NCBI GenBank assembly: GCA_018820855.1
Contig: JAHJNL010000086.1
Location: forward strand, 86,828 to 150,827
DNA length: 64,000 bases
Reading direction: 5' to 3'
Origin: Pseudomonadota bacterium
GTDB taxonomy: Bacteria > Desulfobacterota > Desulfobulbia > Desulfobulbales > Desulfocapsaceae
In this document: positions 1 through 8,297 of the stretch, one piece after another
Layout of the letters: each line of letters starts with the position of its first letter
Position numbering within the stretch: position 1 is the first letter of the stretch
The notes under the pieces: model-generated
Seen by the model: the letters and a program-made list of their open reading frames with translations, nothing else
What the model was told of the DNA's origin: nothing
The model's database searches: none
Made by a program: the position numbers and the translations under genes

Positions 1-44
1 GTTAAGGCGCAAGCAACTGAGATTGCGATCAGTTTTGATTTCAT
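1..44 (-). CDS. Start of an exported protein, truncated by the window edge
   Basis: Only the first 14 codons are inside the window (MKSKLIAISVACAL...). A lysine pair followed by a hydrophobic stretch is a typical signal-peptide start, and GGAG lies 5-8 bases before the ATG (complement of 45-53), so this is a real gene start reading leftward out of the window. It is divergent from nifE. The rest of the protein cannot be seen, so no function is proposed; secreted or outer-membrane proteins with this kind of start are the most likely class. Confidence 0.6.
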   Translation of the reverse strand, partial: MKSKLIAISVACAL

Positions 45-507
45 CTTTTCTCCTTTTTAAGCTGTTGGTTAAGAAACTGTCATTTAGTTTTTTTTGTTTC
101 GGAGCCGGTTTCGATTATCAGTTGCATGGACTGCACATGGTATGCCATGCGAGATGTTTGCAGGAGGTGTTTTTGCAACTAGCTTATTTAACATGTAAAA
201 AAGTACAAACTGATTCCTAGGCCTTTTCAGCCGCGGCCTAAATAGCACACTTATGTTGTTGTCTTGATTTTGTTTGCTACATAAATGTAAGGTATTTTGT
301 CTCCCGCCTGCCGGCGATTCCAATGGGAAAGGACTGTTGTAAAAAAAATGCCACTGTCTCTTTCCCTCTCTACGACAAAAGGGAAGATTTGTTTCAATTT
401 TGTCAACTTTGCGACATTACCTGTAGCATCATCTTCACTCTTTTTTTTGGTTCCGTTGTCTCGGTATCTATTTGAAATAAAGGTATTATTTATTCTTCTC
501 CCCTTTT
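45..507. other. Long divergent intergenic region upstream of nifE
   Basis: This AT-rich stretch separates the leftward exported protein from nifE. It holds the NifA activator site at 401-416 and leads into the sigma-54 promoter. A short inverted repeat (TAGGCC at 218-223, GGCCTA at 235-240) is also present. Open frames here lack ribosome sites and resemble no known protein, so I see no gene. Confidence 0.6.
401..416 (+). promoter_or_regulatory. NifA upstream activator site (TGT-N10-ACA)
   Basis: TGT at 401-403 and ACA at 414-416 are separated by exactly 10 bases, which is the established NifA-binding consensus. The site lies about 92 bases before the -24 element, within the usual range for NifA acting through DNA looping. 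Confidence 0.8.
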
Positions 508-523
508 TGGCACAGTCGTTGCT
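508..523 (+). promoter_or_regulatory. Sigma-54 (-24/-12) promoter of nifENB
   Basis: TGGCAC at 508-513, five bases, then TTGCT at 519-523 matches the RpoN consensus exactly. Transcription would start near 534, leaving a leader of about 28 bases with AGGAGG before the nifE ATG. Together with the TGT-N10-ACA site this predicts NifA/RpoN-dependent expression under nitrogen limitation. Confidence 0.9.
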
Positions 524-561
524 TTTCCCTTTAGCAAATCAACCAGGAGGCAGGGAACAGC

Positions 562-1944
562 ATGGAACTACTAAAAGAACGAGAAGAACAGATTCACCGC
601 ACCGGAGAGCAGCCTTTTACGTTGTCCTGTAACAAAGATTCATTGGCCGGGGCGGTGAGCCAGCGGGCGTGTGTGTTCTGCGGTTCGCGGGTGGTACTCT
701 ATCCCATTGCCGATGCCCTGCACCTGGTGCATGGCCCCATCGGTTGTGCCGTGTACACTTGGGACATTCGTGGGGCCCTTTCTTCGGGGCCGGAACTGCA
801 TCGTCTTTCCTTTTCCACGGACCTGCAGGAGATAGATGTCATCTTCGGAGGTGAAAAGAAACTGAGGAGTGCCCTTCTTGAGCTTATTGAACGGCACAGT
901 CCCAAGGCCGCCTTTGTCTATTCCACCTGTATTGTCGGTATCATCGGAGATGATATGGAGGCGGTATGCAGGCAGGTGGAAAAAGAGACGGGCATCCCGG
1001 TGATCCCGGTCAAATCAGAGGGATTTATGGGCAACAAGCGGGCCGGGTACACCGCTGCCTGTAATGCCATGGCCCGGCTCATCGGCACCGGAGAGACCAC
1101 GGGAATTTCACCCTATTCCATCAATATTCTGGGTGACTTCAACCTGGCTGGTGAGATCTGGCTGATCCGTGAATATTTTGAACGTATGGGAGTTGAGGTG
1201 GTGGCCAACATCACCGGAGACGGACGGGTGGCAGATATTCAACGGGCCCACGGTGCGGCCCTGAACGTGGTGCAGTGCTCCGGCTCAACCATGGATCTGG
1301 CCCGGATGATGGAGGATGAGTATGGGGTCCCTTCCATCCGTGTCTCTTATTTCGGGGTCGAGGACATGGCGCAGGCCCTCTATGACGTGGCCAACCATTT
1401 CAATGATCCGGAGATGCTGGAGCGTACCCGGCAGCTGGTGAAAGAAGAGCTGCAGGAACTGCTGCCGAAGCTGGAGTTTTATAAAAAGGCACTGAAAGGC
1501 AAGAAGGCGGCCATCTATGTGGGCGGCTCCTTCAAGGCATTTTCTCTGGTCAAGGCCTTCCGTCTCCTGGGCATGGTTGTGGTGATGGTCGGCAGTCAGA
1601 CCGGCACTGAACAGGAGTATCAGGAGCTTGCCGAGATAACTGATCCCGGTACCATCATTGTCGATGATACAAATCCTCTGGAGCTTACCAGTTTTCTGGA
1701 GGAAAAAGAGGTGGATATCTTCGTCGGCGGGGTCAAGGAACGTCCCATCGCCTACAAACTGGGGGTGGGCTTCTGTGATCACAATCACGAACGCAAGGAG
1801 ATGCTGGCAGGATTTGTCGGCATGCTCAATTTTGCCGAAGAAGTCTACTCCTCGGTGATGAGTCCGGTCTGGCGCTTTACCTGTCAGAAGGAAAAAGGCA
1901 GAGAAAAAATGTGCAGCATAGCTGTTGCTAATCCTAAGGAATGA
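562..1944 (+). CDS. nifE: Nitrogenase FeMo-cofactor scaffold subunit NifE
   Basis: NifE pairs with NifN as the alpha2beta2 scaffold on which the NifB product (L-cluster) is matured to FeMo-co before transfer to NifDK. The 460-residue protein is of normal family length. Cluster-binding cysteines are visible at C37/C40 (CVFC), C62 (GPIGC) and C123 (STC), in the arrangement of NifE/NifD proteins, and the FCDHNHERK segment near residue 415 is also NifE-like. The start is set by AGGAGG about ten bases before the ATG. It is the first gene of the nifE-nifN-nifB unit, with the RpoN promoter and NifA site just upstream. The NifD-type homology alone could mean NifD, but the neighbours and N-terminus favour NifE. 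Confidence 0.93.
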   Translation: MELLKEREEQIHRTGEQPFTLSCNKDSLAGAVSQRACVFCGSRVVLYPIADALHLVHGPIGCAVYTWDIRGALSSGPELHRLSFSTDLQEIDVIFGGEKKLRSALLELIERHSPKAAFVYSTCIVGIIGDDMEAVCRQVEKETGIPVIPVKSEGFMGNKRAGYTAACNAMARLIGTGETTGISPYSINILGDFNLAGEIWLIREYFERMGVEVVANITGDGRVADIQRAHGAALNVVQCSGSTMDLARMMEDEYGVPSIRVSYFGVEDMAQALYDVANHFNDPEMLERTRQLVKEELQELLPKLEFYKKALKGKKAAIYVGGSFKAFSLVKAFRLLGMVVVMVGSQTGTEQEYQELAEITDPGTIIVDDTNPLELTSFLEEKEVDIFVGGVKERPIAYKLGVGFCDHNHERKEMLAGFVGMLNFAEEVYSSVMSPVWRFTCQKEKGREKMCSIAVANPKE

Positions 1945-1952
1945 GGGAAATC

Positions 1953-3314
1953 ATGTCAAAAAATCCTCCCAATTATATCTCCACCACCAATGCCTGCAAG
2001 CTTTGCACGCCTTTGGGCGCAGCCCTGGCTTTTAAGGGCATTGAAGGTGCAGTTCCCTATCTGCATGGTTCCCAAGGCTGTGCAACGTATATGCGGCGCT
2101 ATATCATCAGTCATTTTAACGAGCCCATCGACATCGCCTCTTCTTCACTGTCGGAAAAACACGCGGTCTATGGAGGAGGCGCCAATCTCAAACTGGGGCT
2201 GATGAATGTCACCCAAAAATACCGGCCGCAGCTCATCGGTATTGCCACCACCTGTCTCACCGAGACCATAGGGGATGATGTGAAGTTGTTTCTCCGTGAA
2301 TATGAAAAAGAGGTGGAAGGTGAAAAGCCGATCATGGTTCAGGTAAGCACGCCAAGCTACAACGGCACTCATATGGAAGGTTTTCATAATGCCGTTGCTT
2401 CCGTCGTGGCGGCCCTGGCCGGGAAAGAAGGAGACGAGGACACAAGCGGTGGAGTGAACATCCTGCCAGGCTTTGTCTCGCCGGCAGACATTCGCTATCT
2501 GAGAGAAATTACAGACGATTTTTCACTTCAGGCCACGATCCTGCCGGATATCTCGGATACCATGGACGGACCGGCTGCCAAGACCTATGAGAAGATACAA
2601 CCCGGTGGTACGCCACTCTCATCCATTGCTTCCATGGGTAATGGTATGGGCAGTATTGAATTTGGTCACACCATGAGTGATGACAGTGGCGGCGTCCTTT
2701 TGGCCAGAAAATTCGGTGTGGAAAATGTAAGAATTGCCATGCCCATGGGAATTTCCGCTTCGGATCGTTTCTTTGATCATCTGACCAGGCTCAGTGGTTC
2801 GCCTATTCCTGAAAAGTACAGGGGAGAGAGGGGTCGTTTAGTGGATTCATATGTGGACGGTCATAAATATATCTACGGAAAAAAGGCCATTGTCTATGGC
2901 GAAGAAGACCTGGTGGTGGGATTGACGGCCTTTCTGGCGGAGATCGGTGTCATGCCTATACTCTGCGCCTCGGGTGGGAAGAGCGGTAAGCTTGCGGAGA
3001 TGATTCGTCAAGCTACTGATGACCTGTTACCTGAGCAGCCCCAGGTGCACGAAGGGATGGATTTTTATGATATCAGTGAGCTGGCCGAAAGCCTTGGGCC
3101 AGATCTTCTGGTGGGCCATTCCAAGGGATATCCACTGGCTCAAAAGCTCTCCATTCCACTTATCCGCGTGGGATTTCCCATCCATGACCGCATGGGCGGT
3201 CAACGTATTCTTCACCTCGGTTACCGGGGTGCTCAGCAGCTTTTCGATCTGGTGGTCAATGCCTGTATTGCCAAGAAGCAGGGCGATTCATCGATCGGCT
3301 ACTCGTATATGTGA
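1953..3314 (+). CDS. nifN: Nitrogenase FeMo-cofactor scaffold subunit NifN
   Basis: Beta-type partner of NifE in the FeMo-co assembly scaffold. The 453-residue protein has the NifN/NifK-type N-terminus (NACKLCTP, C15 and C18; GSQGC, C43), and the segment around TTCLTETIGDD that lines the cofactor-carrying interface in this family. I place the start at 1953, because GAGGG lies four bases before this ATG; an in-frame ATG at 1941 overlaps the nifE stop as ATGA but has its purine run too close. Either way the gene is translationally coupled to nifE. It lacks the long extra N-terminal region of NifK, supporting NifN. Confidence 0.92.
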   Translation: MSKNPPNYISTTNACKLCTPLGAALAFKGIEGAVPYLHGSQGCATYMRRYIISHFNEPIDIASSSLSEKHAVYGGGANLKLGLMNVTQKYRPQLIGIATTCLTETIGDDVKLFLREYEKEVEGEKPIMVQVSTPSYNGTHMEGFHNAVASVVAALAGKEGDEDTSGGVNILPGFVSPADIRYLREITDDFSLQATILPDISDTMDGPAAKTYEKIQPGGTPLSSIASMGNGMGSIEFGHTMSDDSGGVLLARKFGVENVRIAMPMGISASDRFFDHLTRLSGSPIPEKYRGERGRLVDSYVDGHKYIYGKKAIVYGEEDLVVGLTAFLAEIGVMPILCASGGKSGKLAEMIRQATDDLLPEQPQVHEGMDFYDISELAESLGPDLLVGHSKGYPLAQKLSIPLIRVGFPIHDRMGGQRILHLGYRGAQQLFDLVVNACIAKKQGDSSIGYSYM

Positions 3315-3357
3315 TTTTATAAAGTCTGAAGTCTGAAGCTAATAGAGAGAAAAAATT

Positions 3358-4662
3358 ATGGAGCCTGTTATGAAAACCCTCTTTACTGCATCCCCGGATC
3401 TTTCCCGTCATCCCTGTTTTAATGCCAAAGTCAAAGGGAAATTTGGCCGGGTGCATCTGCCGGTGGCTCCGAAATGCAATATCAAGTGTAATTATTGCAA
3501 CCGGAAATATGATTGTGTCAATGAGTCCAGGCCTGGTGTTACCTCGACCATCCTGACACCGGAGCAGGCCCTGATCTACATGGACAAGGTCCTGGCAGCC
3601 GAACCCCGTATCAGTGTGGCGGGCATTGCCGGACCAGGCGATCCTTTTGCCAATTCCAATGAGACCCTGGAGACCATGCAGCTTCTGCGTAAACATTATC
3701 CGGAGCTCATTCTCTGTCTTTCCAGCAATGGCCTGGGTCTGGCCCCTCATGTGGACGAGGTTGCAGATATCGGCGTCTCCCATGTTACGGTGACGGTAAA
3801 TGGCATTGATCCTGAGATTACCAAGAATATCTATACATTTGTCAGGGACGGCAACATCGTTTATCACCATCGGCAGGCTGCTGAACTGCTTCTGGCCCGC
3901 CAACTCACGGCCATTGAGAAGCTGAAAGCCAGGGGCGTGACAGTCAAAATTAATTTTATCACCATTCCCGGGGTCAATGACCATCATGCTGAGACCACGG
4001 CCAGGACCATGGCCAAGCTGGGAGTGGATCTGTTTAACTGCATGGCCATGCTGCCCAATGCTGATACACCTTTTGCTGACCTGGTTGAACCGGATAAGGC
4101 CATGATGAACAGGCTGAGAAACAGCTGTGAAGAACATCTGCCCCAGATGCGCCATTGTCAGCGGTGTCGTGCCGATGCCGTTGGCCTGCTCGGACATGAT
4201 AAGTCAGGTGAAATGGCCGGATGCCTCAACGCCTGTGCCACCATGCCGGCCGCTCCTCCAAAAGTGCGGCCCTATGTTGCCGTGGCCAGTCTGGAGGGGA
4301 TGCTTGTCAATCAGCACCTGGGTGAAACCACCAAATTTCTCATCTATGGCAAAGCAGAGAACGAGGATGGCTATACCTTGATCGAGGAACGTCGGGCCCC
4401 TGCTCCCGGAGGCGGCATAGGGCGCTGGGAGGCCCTGACCAGGCTTCTTTATGACTGCCGGGCGGTGCTGGCCAGTGATATGGGGGCCTCACCCAGAGAG
4501 GTTTTCACGCGGGCAGGAATCACTCCTGTAACCATGTCCGGTTTTATTGAGGCAGGACTGGAGGCTGTGTACACGGGTAAGGGACTGTCGGCCCTGAAAA
4601 GAAGGGCCAAAAAGAGCTGCAGCAGCGGCGGATGTCTGGGAACCGGCACCGGCTGCGGTTGA
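3358..4662 (+). CDS. nifB: NifB radical SAM FeMo-cofactor precursor synthase with NifX-like C-terminal domain
   Basis: NifB fuses two [4Fe-4S] units and inserts the central carbide and a sulfide to make the 8Fe L-cluster that NifEN converts to FeMo-co. The 434-residue protein has the radical SAM motif CNIKCNYC (C40, C44, C47) and the NifB signature NRKYDCVNESRPG immediately after it. Residues from about 300 to 415 form the NifX/NafY-type cofactor-binding domain found in many NifB proteins, followed by a short Cys/Gly-rich tail (CSSGGC...GCG). It lies 43 bases after nifN in the same unit. An alternative start four codons downstream (3370) has a GGAG six bases ahead and is equally plausible. 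Confidence 0.95.
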   Translation: MEPVMKTLFTASPDLSRHPCFNAKVKGKFGRVHLPVAPKCNIKCNYCNRKYDCVNESRPGVTSTILTPEQALIYMDKVLAAEPRISVAGIAGPGDPFANSNETLETMQLLRKHYPELILCLSSNGLGLAPHVDEVADIGVSHVTVTVNGIDPEITKNIYTFVRDGNIVYHHRQAAELLLARQLTAIEKLKARGVTVKINFITIPGVNDHHAETTARTMAKLGVDLFNCMAMLPNADTPFADLVEPDKAMMNRLRNSCEEHLPQMRHCQRCRADAVGLLGHDKSGEMAGCLNACATMPAAPPKVRPYVAVASLEGMLVNQHLGETTKFLIYGKAENEDGYTLIEERRAPAPGGGIGRWEALTRLLYDCRAVLASDMGASPREVFTRAGITPVTMSGFIEAGLEAVYTGKGLSALKRRAKKSCSSGGCLGTGTGCG

Positions 4663-4791
4663 GCTGCAGCTTTCTTCTTCCCTGGGAGCAGGTACACCAG
4701 GGAAGGACTTTACCGGTCTTGTCAGTGATACCGGTGAGGGGAAAAAAATAAGCTGACTATTATTGAACTGTATTTCAGTTCTACTGCGCCC

Positions 4792-4844
4792 AGCAGCAGT
4801 CTCTGCCGTGATTAATGAGAAGCGGAGGAGACTGCTGCTTTTTT
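4792..4844 (+). terminator. Rho-independent terminator after nifB
   Basis: A 12-bp perfect stem (4792-4803 with 4828-4839; arms AGCAGCAGTCTC and GAGACTGCTGCT) is followed by six T (4839-4844). It ends the nifENB transcript. Confidence 0.88.
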
Positions 4845-4916
4845 ATTGTGCAGAAAGTCGTCTGAGTCAGCTTGCTCTTTTGCCGATCTTTTCAACCAAC
4901 CAGTGCTGTTTCAGGA

Positions 4917-5267
4917 TCAGAAATTAAACACCTGGGCCGTTGCTGCCAGATCAATGAGGTGACCGCCGGTGTCGAGTTTCATGTTACTGAGGAATGTTGC
5001 CTCGTCAAGACTTCTGCCCTTGGCGCACGGAGTGCAGACGCCTGTGGCTACCCTGTTCTCTTGCAGGTAGGGGAGATAATCTGCCGGGCAGTCACCGGTA
5101 AGGGTTTTTTGCGAACCGTCTTTTCCCGTTACAGCCCAGTGGACGCCGTCATCCACAAGAAAGATGGCGACGGTATGTTTTTTTTCATGGGCTATCTTGG
5201 CAAACTGGAAGCAGCGTGCTGCCTTTTCATTGTCATCGGTATGCAGAACAAAGAGAAATTCAGCCAT
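4917..5267 (-). CDS. DsrE/DsrF-family sulfur-relay-like protein
   Basis: A 116-residue protein of the DsrE/YchN fold, whose members carry persulfide sulfur on a conserved cysteine or act in peroxiredoxin-like assemblies. The N-terminus MAEFLFVLHTDDNEKAARC is typical, and GVCTPC (C78, C81) is the conserved cysteine region; C60 is also present. GGAGG lies a few bases before the start codon. It is a single gene, convergent with the nif terminator and upstream on the same strand of nothing else. Known members range from DsrEFH sulfur transfer to uncharacterised proteins, so the exact role is open. Confidence 0.75.
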   Translation of the reverse strand: MAEFLFVLHTDDNEKAARCFQFAKIAHEKKHTVAIFLVDDGVHWAVTGKDGSQKTLTGDCPADYLPYLQENRVATGVCTPCAKGRSLDEATFLSNMKLDTGGHLIDLAATAQVFNF

Positions 5268-5387
5268 GGTGATCCTCCGTAAAGTGGGGTTGGTGGATGG
5301 GCCTGCAATGGAATCGTGAACGGCTAAATATCAAACATATGTTCAAAAAAATAGCAATACATTTCTGTATTATCAGTGGGTTGTCTA

Positions 5388-6623
5388 TTATTGTATCTCT
5401 TGGATGGCCGCCTTCTTCTGCATGTCGTCAAGGATGGCATCGGTGTTGATGATTCCGAAGTCGTTGCTGAGATCAATGAGCAGGGCCGCAGTAAAGAGCA
5501 GTCCTATGGTCAGGGCCAGAAACCGGGAAAAGAAGGTCCTGTTTTTGAGGAAAAAGATCACTGCCGGCAGTACGCCAAAGAGCAGGGCAATGCCCACTCC
5601 ACCCACAACCCCGATGGCCTTGAGAAAGACAGTGGGAAAGAGGAGGGCAATGATGAGGGGCGGAAGAAAGGTGGCTGCAATGATCTTGATTTTGCTGCCA
5701 CCACCCAGGAGGTCTCGGTTAAAGTCCATGAGTCCGATACCGTTGGCGGCATAAGAGGTACAGATGGCAGTGAGGGAAAAGGCAATGGCCACCGTGCTGA
5801 ACAGGGGATTGGCCAGAGCTTTTCCCAAAGGCACAGTGGCGGGCAGACCCTGCTGGAATCCGCTGAGGATGGAGTTGCTGCCAAGAGTGAGGGGCAGGAC
5901 CCCTATCCCGACACTGACCCAGACAAGATTCATGAGAAAGCCGATACCCATGCCGAGGAGCATGGCCCTGGAGATAACGGACAGGTCCCAGTCCATATCC
6001 TTGCAGATGGTGGGAATGATATTGTGAAAATGAAAGGCTGTGAGGATTACCGGAACGGCAACTGGCAGGAAGCGCAGGTCACGAAAGAGCATCTTCTGCA
6101 GTTCCACATGTCCTGCTCCCATGGTCACCAACGCTGCAAAAGAGATCCCGAGAAAGAGCATGAGCAGCTGGTTGTAGCGGGCCACGAACCCGGTACCGGC
6201 AGCGGTAAATGCTGAAAGTGCTGCAAAGAGCAGAAGGGTGACAGCGATTGTCAGTGTCTGGCCTGATCCTGCCTTTGCAGAGATGGTCGAGACAATGATG
6301 GTGGCTCCGCCGCCAATGTAGGCGGTAAGAAGGCCATAGAGGATGAGGAGGTTGGCGACGGTGGCCAGCCATTTGCCAAAAGGGCCGAGATATCTGCCGT
6401 AGAGACTGGGATAGTTGAAGTTCTCTTCCTTTCTCTCCACCGCCTCCTTTGCCAGGACAATGGCCGAAAAATACATGGCCCCGCAGAAAACAACCATGGC
6501 CAGAAAGGAGTAAAAGAGTCCGGCCCCCCCGGTCTGCATGGGCAAAGCCAGGATACCGGCACCAATGAGATTACCGGTCACCAGCAGAGCGATCATCACC
6601 GTGCCCTTTTTCTTGTTTTCCAT
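5388..6623 (-). CDS. HAAAP-family amino-acid permease (probable serine or aromatic amino-acid importer)
   Basis: A 411-residue inner-membrane protein with about 11 hydrophobic segments and the family start GNLIGAGILALPMQTG. The hydroxy/aromatic amino-acid permease family includes TyrP, Mtr, TnaB and SdaC. The ATG at 6623 is chosen because GAGG lies five bases before it; an upstream TTG in frame has no ribosome site. It is transcribed just after sdaA on the same strand (66 bases between them), which makes L-serine import for deamination the most likely role (inference). A related permease lies divergently on the other side of sdaA. Confidence 0.8.
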   Translation of the reverse strand: MENKKKGTVMIALLVTGNLIGAGILALPMQTGGAGLFYSFLAMVVFCGAMYFSAIVLAKEAVERKEENFNYPSLYGRYLGPFGKWLATVANLLILYGLLTAYIGGGATIIVSTISAKAGSGQTLTIAVTLLLFAALSAFTAAGTGFVARYNQLLMLFLGISFAALVTMGAGHVELQKMLFRDLRFLPVAVPVILTAFHFHNIIPTICKDMDWDLSVISRAMLLGMGIGFLMNLVWVSVGIGVLPLTLGSNSILSGFQQGLPATVPLGKALANPLFSTVAIAFSLTAICTSYAANGIGLMDFNRDLLGGGSKIKIIAATFLPPLIIALLFPTVFLKAIGVVGGVGIALLFGVLPAVIFFLKNRTFFSRFLALTIGLLFTAALLIDLSNDFGIINTDAILDDMQKKAAIQEIQ

Positions 6624-6689
6624 AGATCCTCTTTCCAACAGTATGAGAGAAATAAGTCGAAGTTCTGCATGACTCGGTTTGCTATGTCA

Positions 6690-8057
6690 TCAGCAGTGAA
6701 CGTAGGAGACAGCCAGGCCGCCCTGGGCCGTCTCTTTGTATTTTGAGGACATCTCTTTTCCGGTGATCCGCATGGCCTCCACCACCTGATCAAAGGAGAT
6801 TTTTTGTCGGAGGGGTTCGCCAACGGTTGCCAGGATATAACTGTTATAGGCAGAAACTGCTCCCATGGCATTGCGCTCGATGCAGGGGATCTGGACATAG
6901 CCGTCGATTGGATCGCAGGTCAGGCCCAGGTGGTGCTCCAGGGCAATCTCAGCTGCATTTTCTACCTGGCGGATGCTTGCCCCGTTTGCATGAGCCAGGA
7001 AGGCAGCAGCCATGGCCGAGGCAACACCCACTTCTCCCTGGCAGCCGACCTCGGCCCCGGCAATGGAGGCATTATGGCGGGCCACAAAGGCAATTGCTGC
7101 GGCAGCCACCAGGCCATGTCTCAGTTGTTCTGGAGGGAGGCTGAAATGACGGTCGAGAAGGGTGACGATGCCGGGGATGATACCGGCAGAACCGGAAGTG
7201 GGTGCCGTTACTACCTTTCTGCCCGCGGCATTTTCCTCTGAGGCAGCGAGGGCATAGGCATTGAGCGCAGCGAGAAAGCGGTCATGACTGTTGGCGATTG
7301 ATTGGGAGTGAAGATAGAGGACCTGGGCCTTGCGCTGCAGTCCGATGGGGCCGGGCAGGATGCCGTCTCTGGCCAAGCCGTTTTCCACGGCCTCTTTCAT
7401 GGCAGCAAGGATTCGGTCAAGTCCTTCTTCGATCTCAGCCCGGGATCTGTTACTGAGTTTTGCTTCGTTTTCCAGGATAATCTCATGCAGGGGCCGTTGC
7501 AGTTCCTGGACAATCCGGCTCAGCTCCGTCATGTTGGAAAAGGAGTGCGGCAGTTCAGGCGGAACATCCTCTTTCTCTCCCTTTTCCCTGATAAACCCTC
7601 CCCCTATCGAGTAATATTCACCTGTGATCAGGGTGCGCTCCTTTCCTTTTGCCTCAAAGAAGAGGGTGTTTTGGTAGTGAAGATGGTTTCCTGCCCCGGC
7701 GAAATGGATGTTGGCAGCGCGAAAAGGAATCTTGTATTCTCCTGCAGCAATCTCATATTGCTCATCATCCCGGCACAGAAGTTCGAGAAGACGGTCTGCA
7801 TCACAGCCCTCTGGTGTCCAGCCGAGGAGTCCACCCAGGACGGCCTTGTGAGTTCCATGTCCCAAACCGGTGGCACTCAGTGAGCCGTACAAGGAGACAT
7901 CAAGAGAAATGATCTGTTTCTCGAGATCCGGGCTGGCGGTCTGCATCTTGTGAAGAAAGGCCCTGGCAGCCTTCATAGGGCCGATAGTGTGGGAGCTGGA
8001 TGGTCCGGGGCCGATTTTGAAGATATCAAAAATGGAGGTCGTAATAACGGTGGTCAT
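6690..8057 (-). CDS. sdaA: L-serine dehydratase (single-chain, [4Fe-4S])
   Basis: Converts L-serine to pyruvate and ammonia with an oxygen-sensitive [4Fe-4S] cluster rather than PLP. The 455-residue protein has GPGPSSSHTIGPM at residues 16-28, the SGSAGIIPG loop, and cluster cysteines C339, C381 and C392, whose spacing (42 and 11) is the same as in the E. coli enzymes; the C-terminus ends in cysteine (VHC), as in the family where this residue acts as an inhibitory tail ligand. It starts a leftward pair with a permease gene. No strong ribosome site is seen before the ATG, so the start is set by homology. Confidence 0.93.
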   Translation of the reverse strand: MTTVITTSIFDIFKIGPGPSSSHTIGPMKAARAFLHKMQTASPDLEKQIISLDVSLYGSLSATGLGHGTHKAVLGGLLGWTPEGCDADRLLELLCRDDEQYEIAAGEYKIPFRAANIHFAGAGNHLHYQNTLFFEAKGKERTLITGEYYSIGGGFIREKGEKEDVPPELPHSFSNMTELSRIVQELQRPLHEIILENEAKLSNRSRAEIEEGLDRILAAMKEAVENGLARDGILPGPIGLQRKAQVLYLHSQSIANSHDRFLAALNAYALAASEENAAGRKVVTAPTSGSAGIIPGIVTLLDRHFSLPPEQLRHGLVAAAAIAFVARHNASIAGAEVGCQGEVGVASAMAAAFLAHANGASIRQVENAAEIALEHHLGLTCDPIDGYVQIPCIERNAMGAVSAYNSYILATVGEPLRQKISFDQVVEAMRITGKEMSSKYKETAQGGLAVSYVHC

Positions 8058-8297
8058 AGTTGGCTCGCAGGGGATGCAGGAGGAAAGGACTTTTCTTTGG
8101 TTGTATAGGATATAAAACGGATATGCAAATTTTTGCGCACTCTTTAAGGGAGTAATGAGGAGTAGTTTTGTGCTGTCGAAATGTAAATATTTTTTCTGTT
8201 CAGAGAAGATACGCTTCTGCTATAGTTGTAACTGGTATCGAACGGATGATGGATTTCTCAGCAGACAATATAACTACGACTCCAAGGTCTCTCATGA

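Noticed and set aside
3256..4197. 313-codon minus-strand frame over nifB
   Set aside because: Entirely antisense to nifB, with a low-complexity, non-family-like translation.
5376..6215. 279-codon plus-strand frame over the permease gene
   Set aside because: Translation is extremely hydrophilic and repetitive (mirror of a membrane protein on the other strand), a classic shadow frame.
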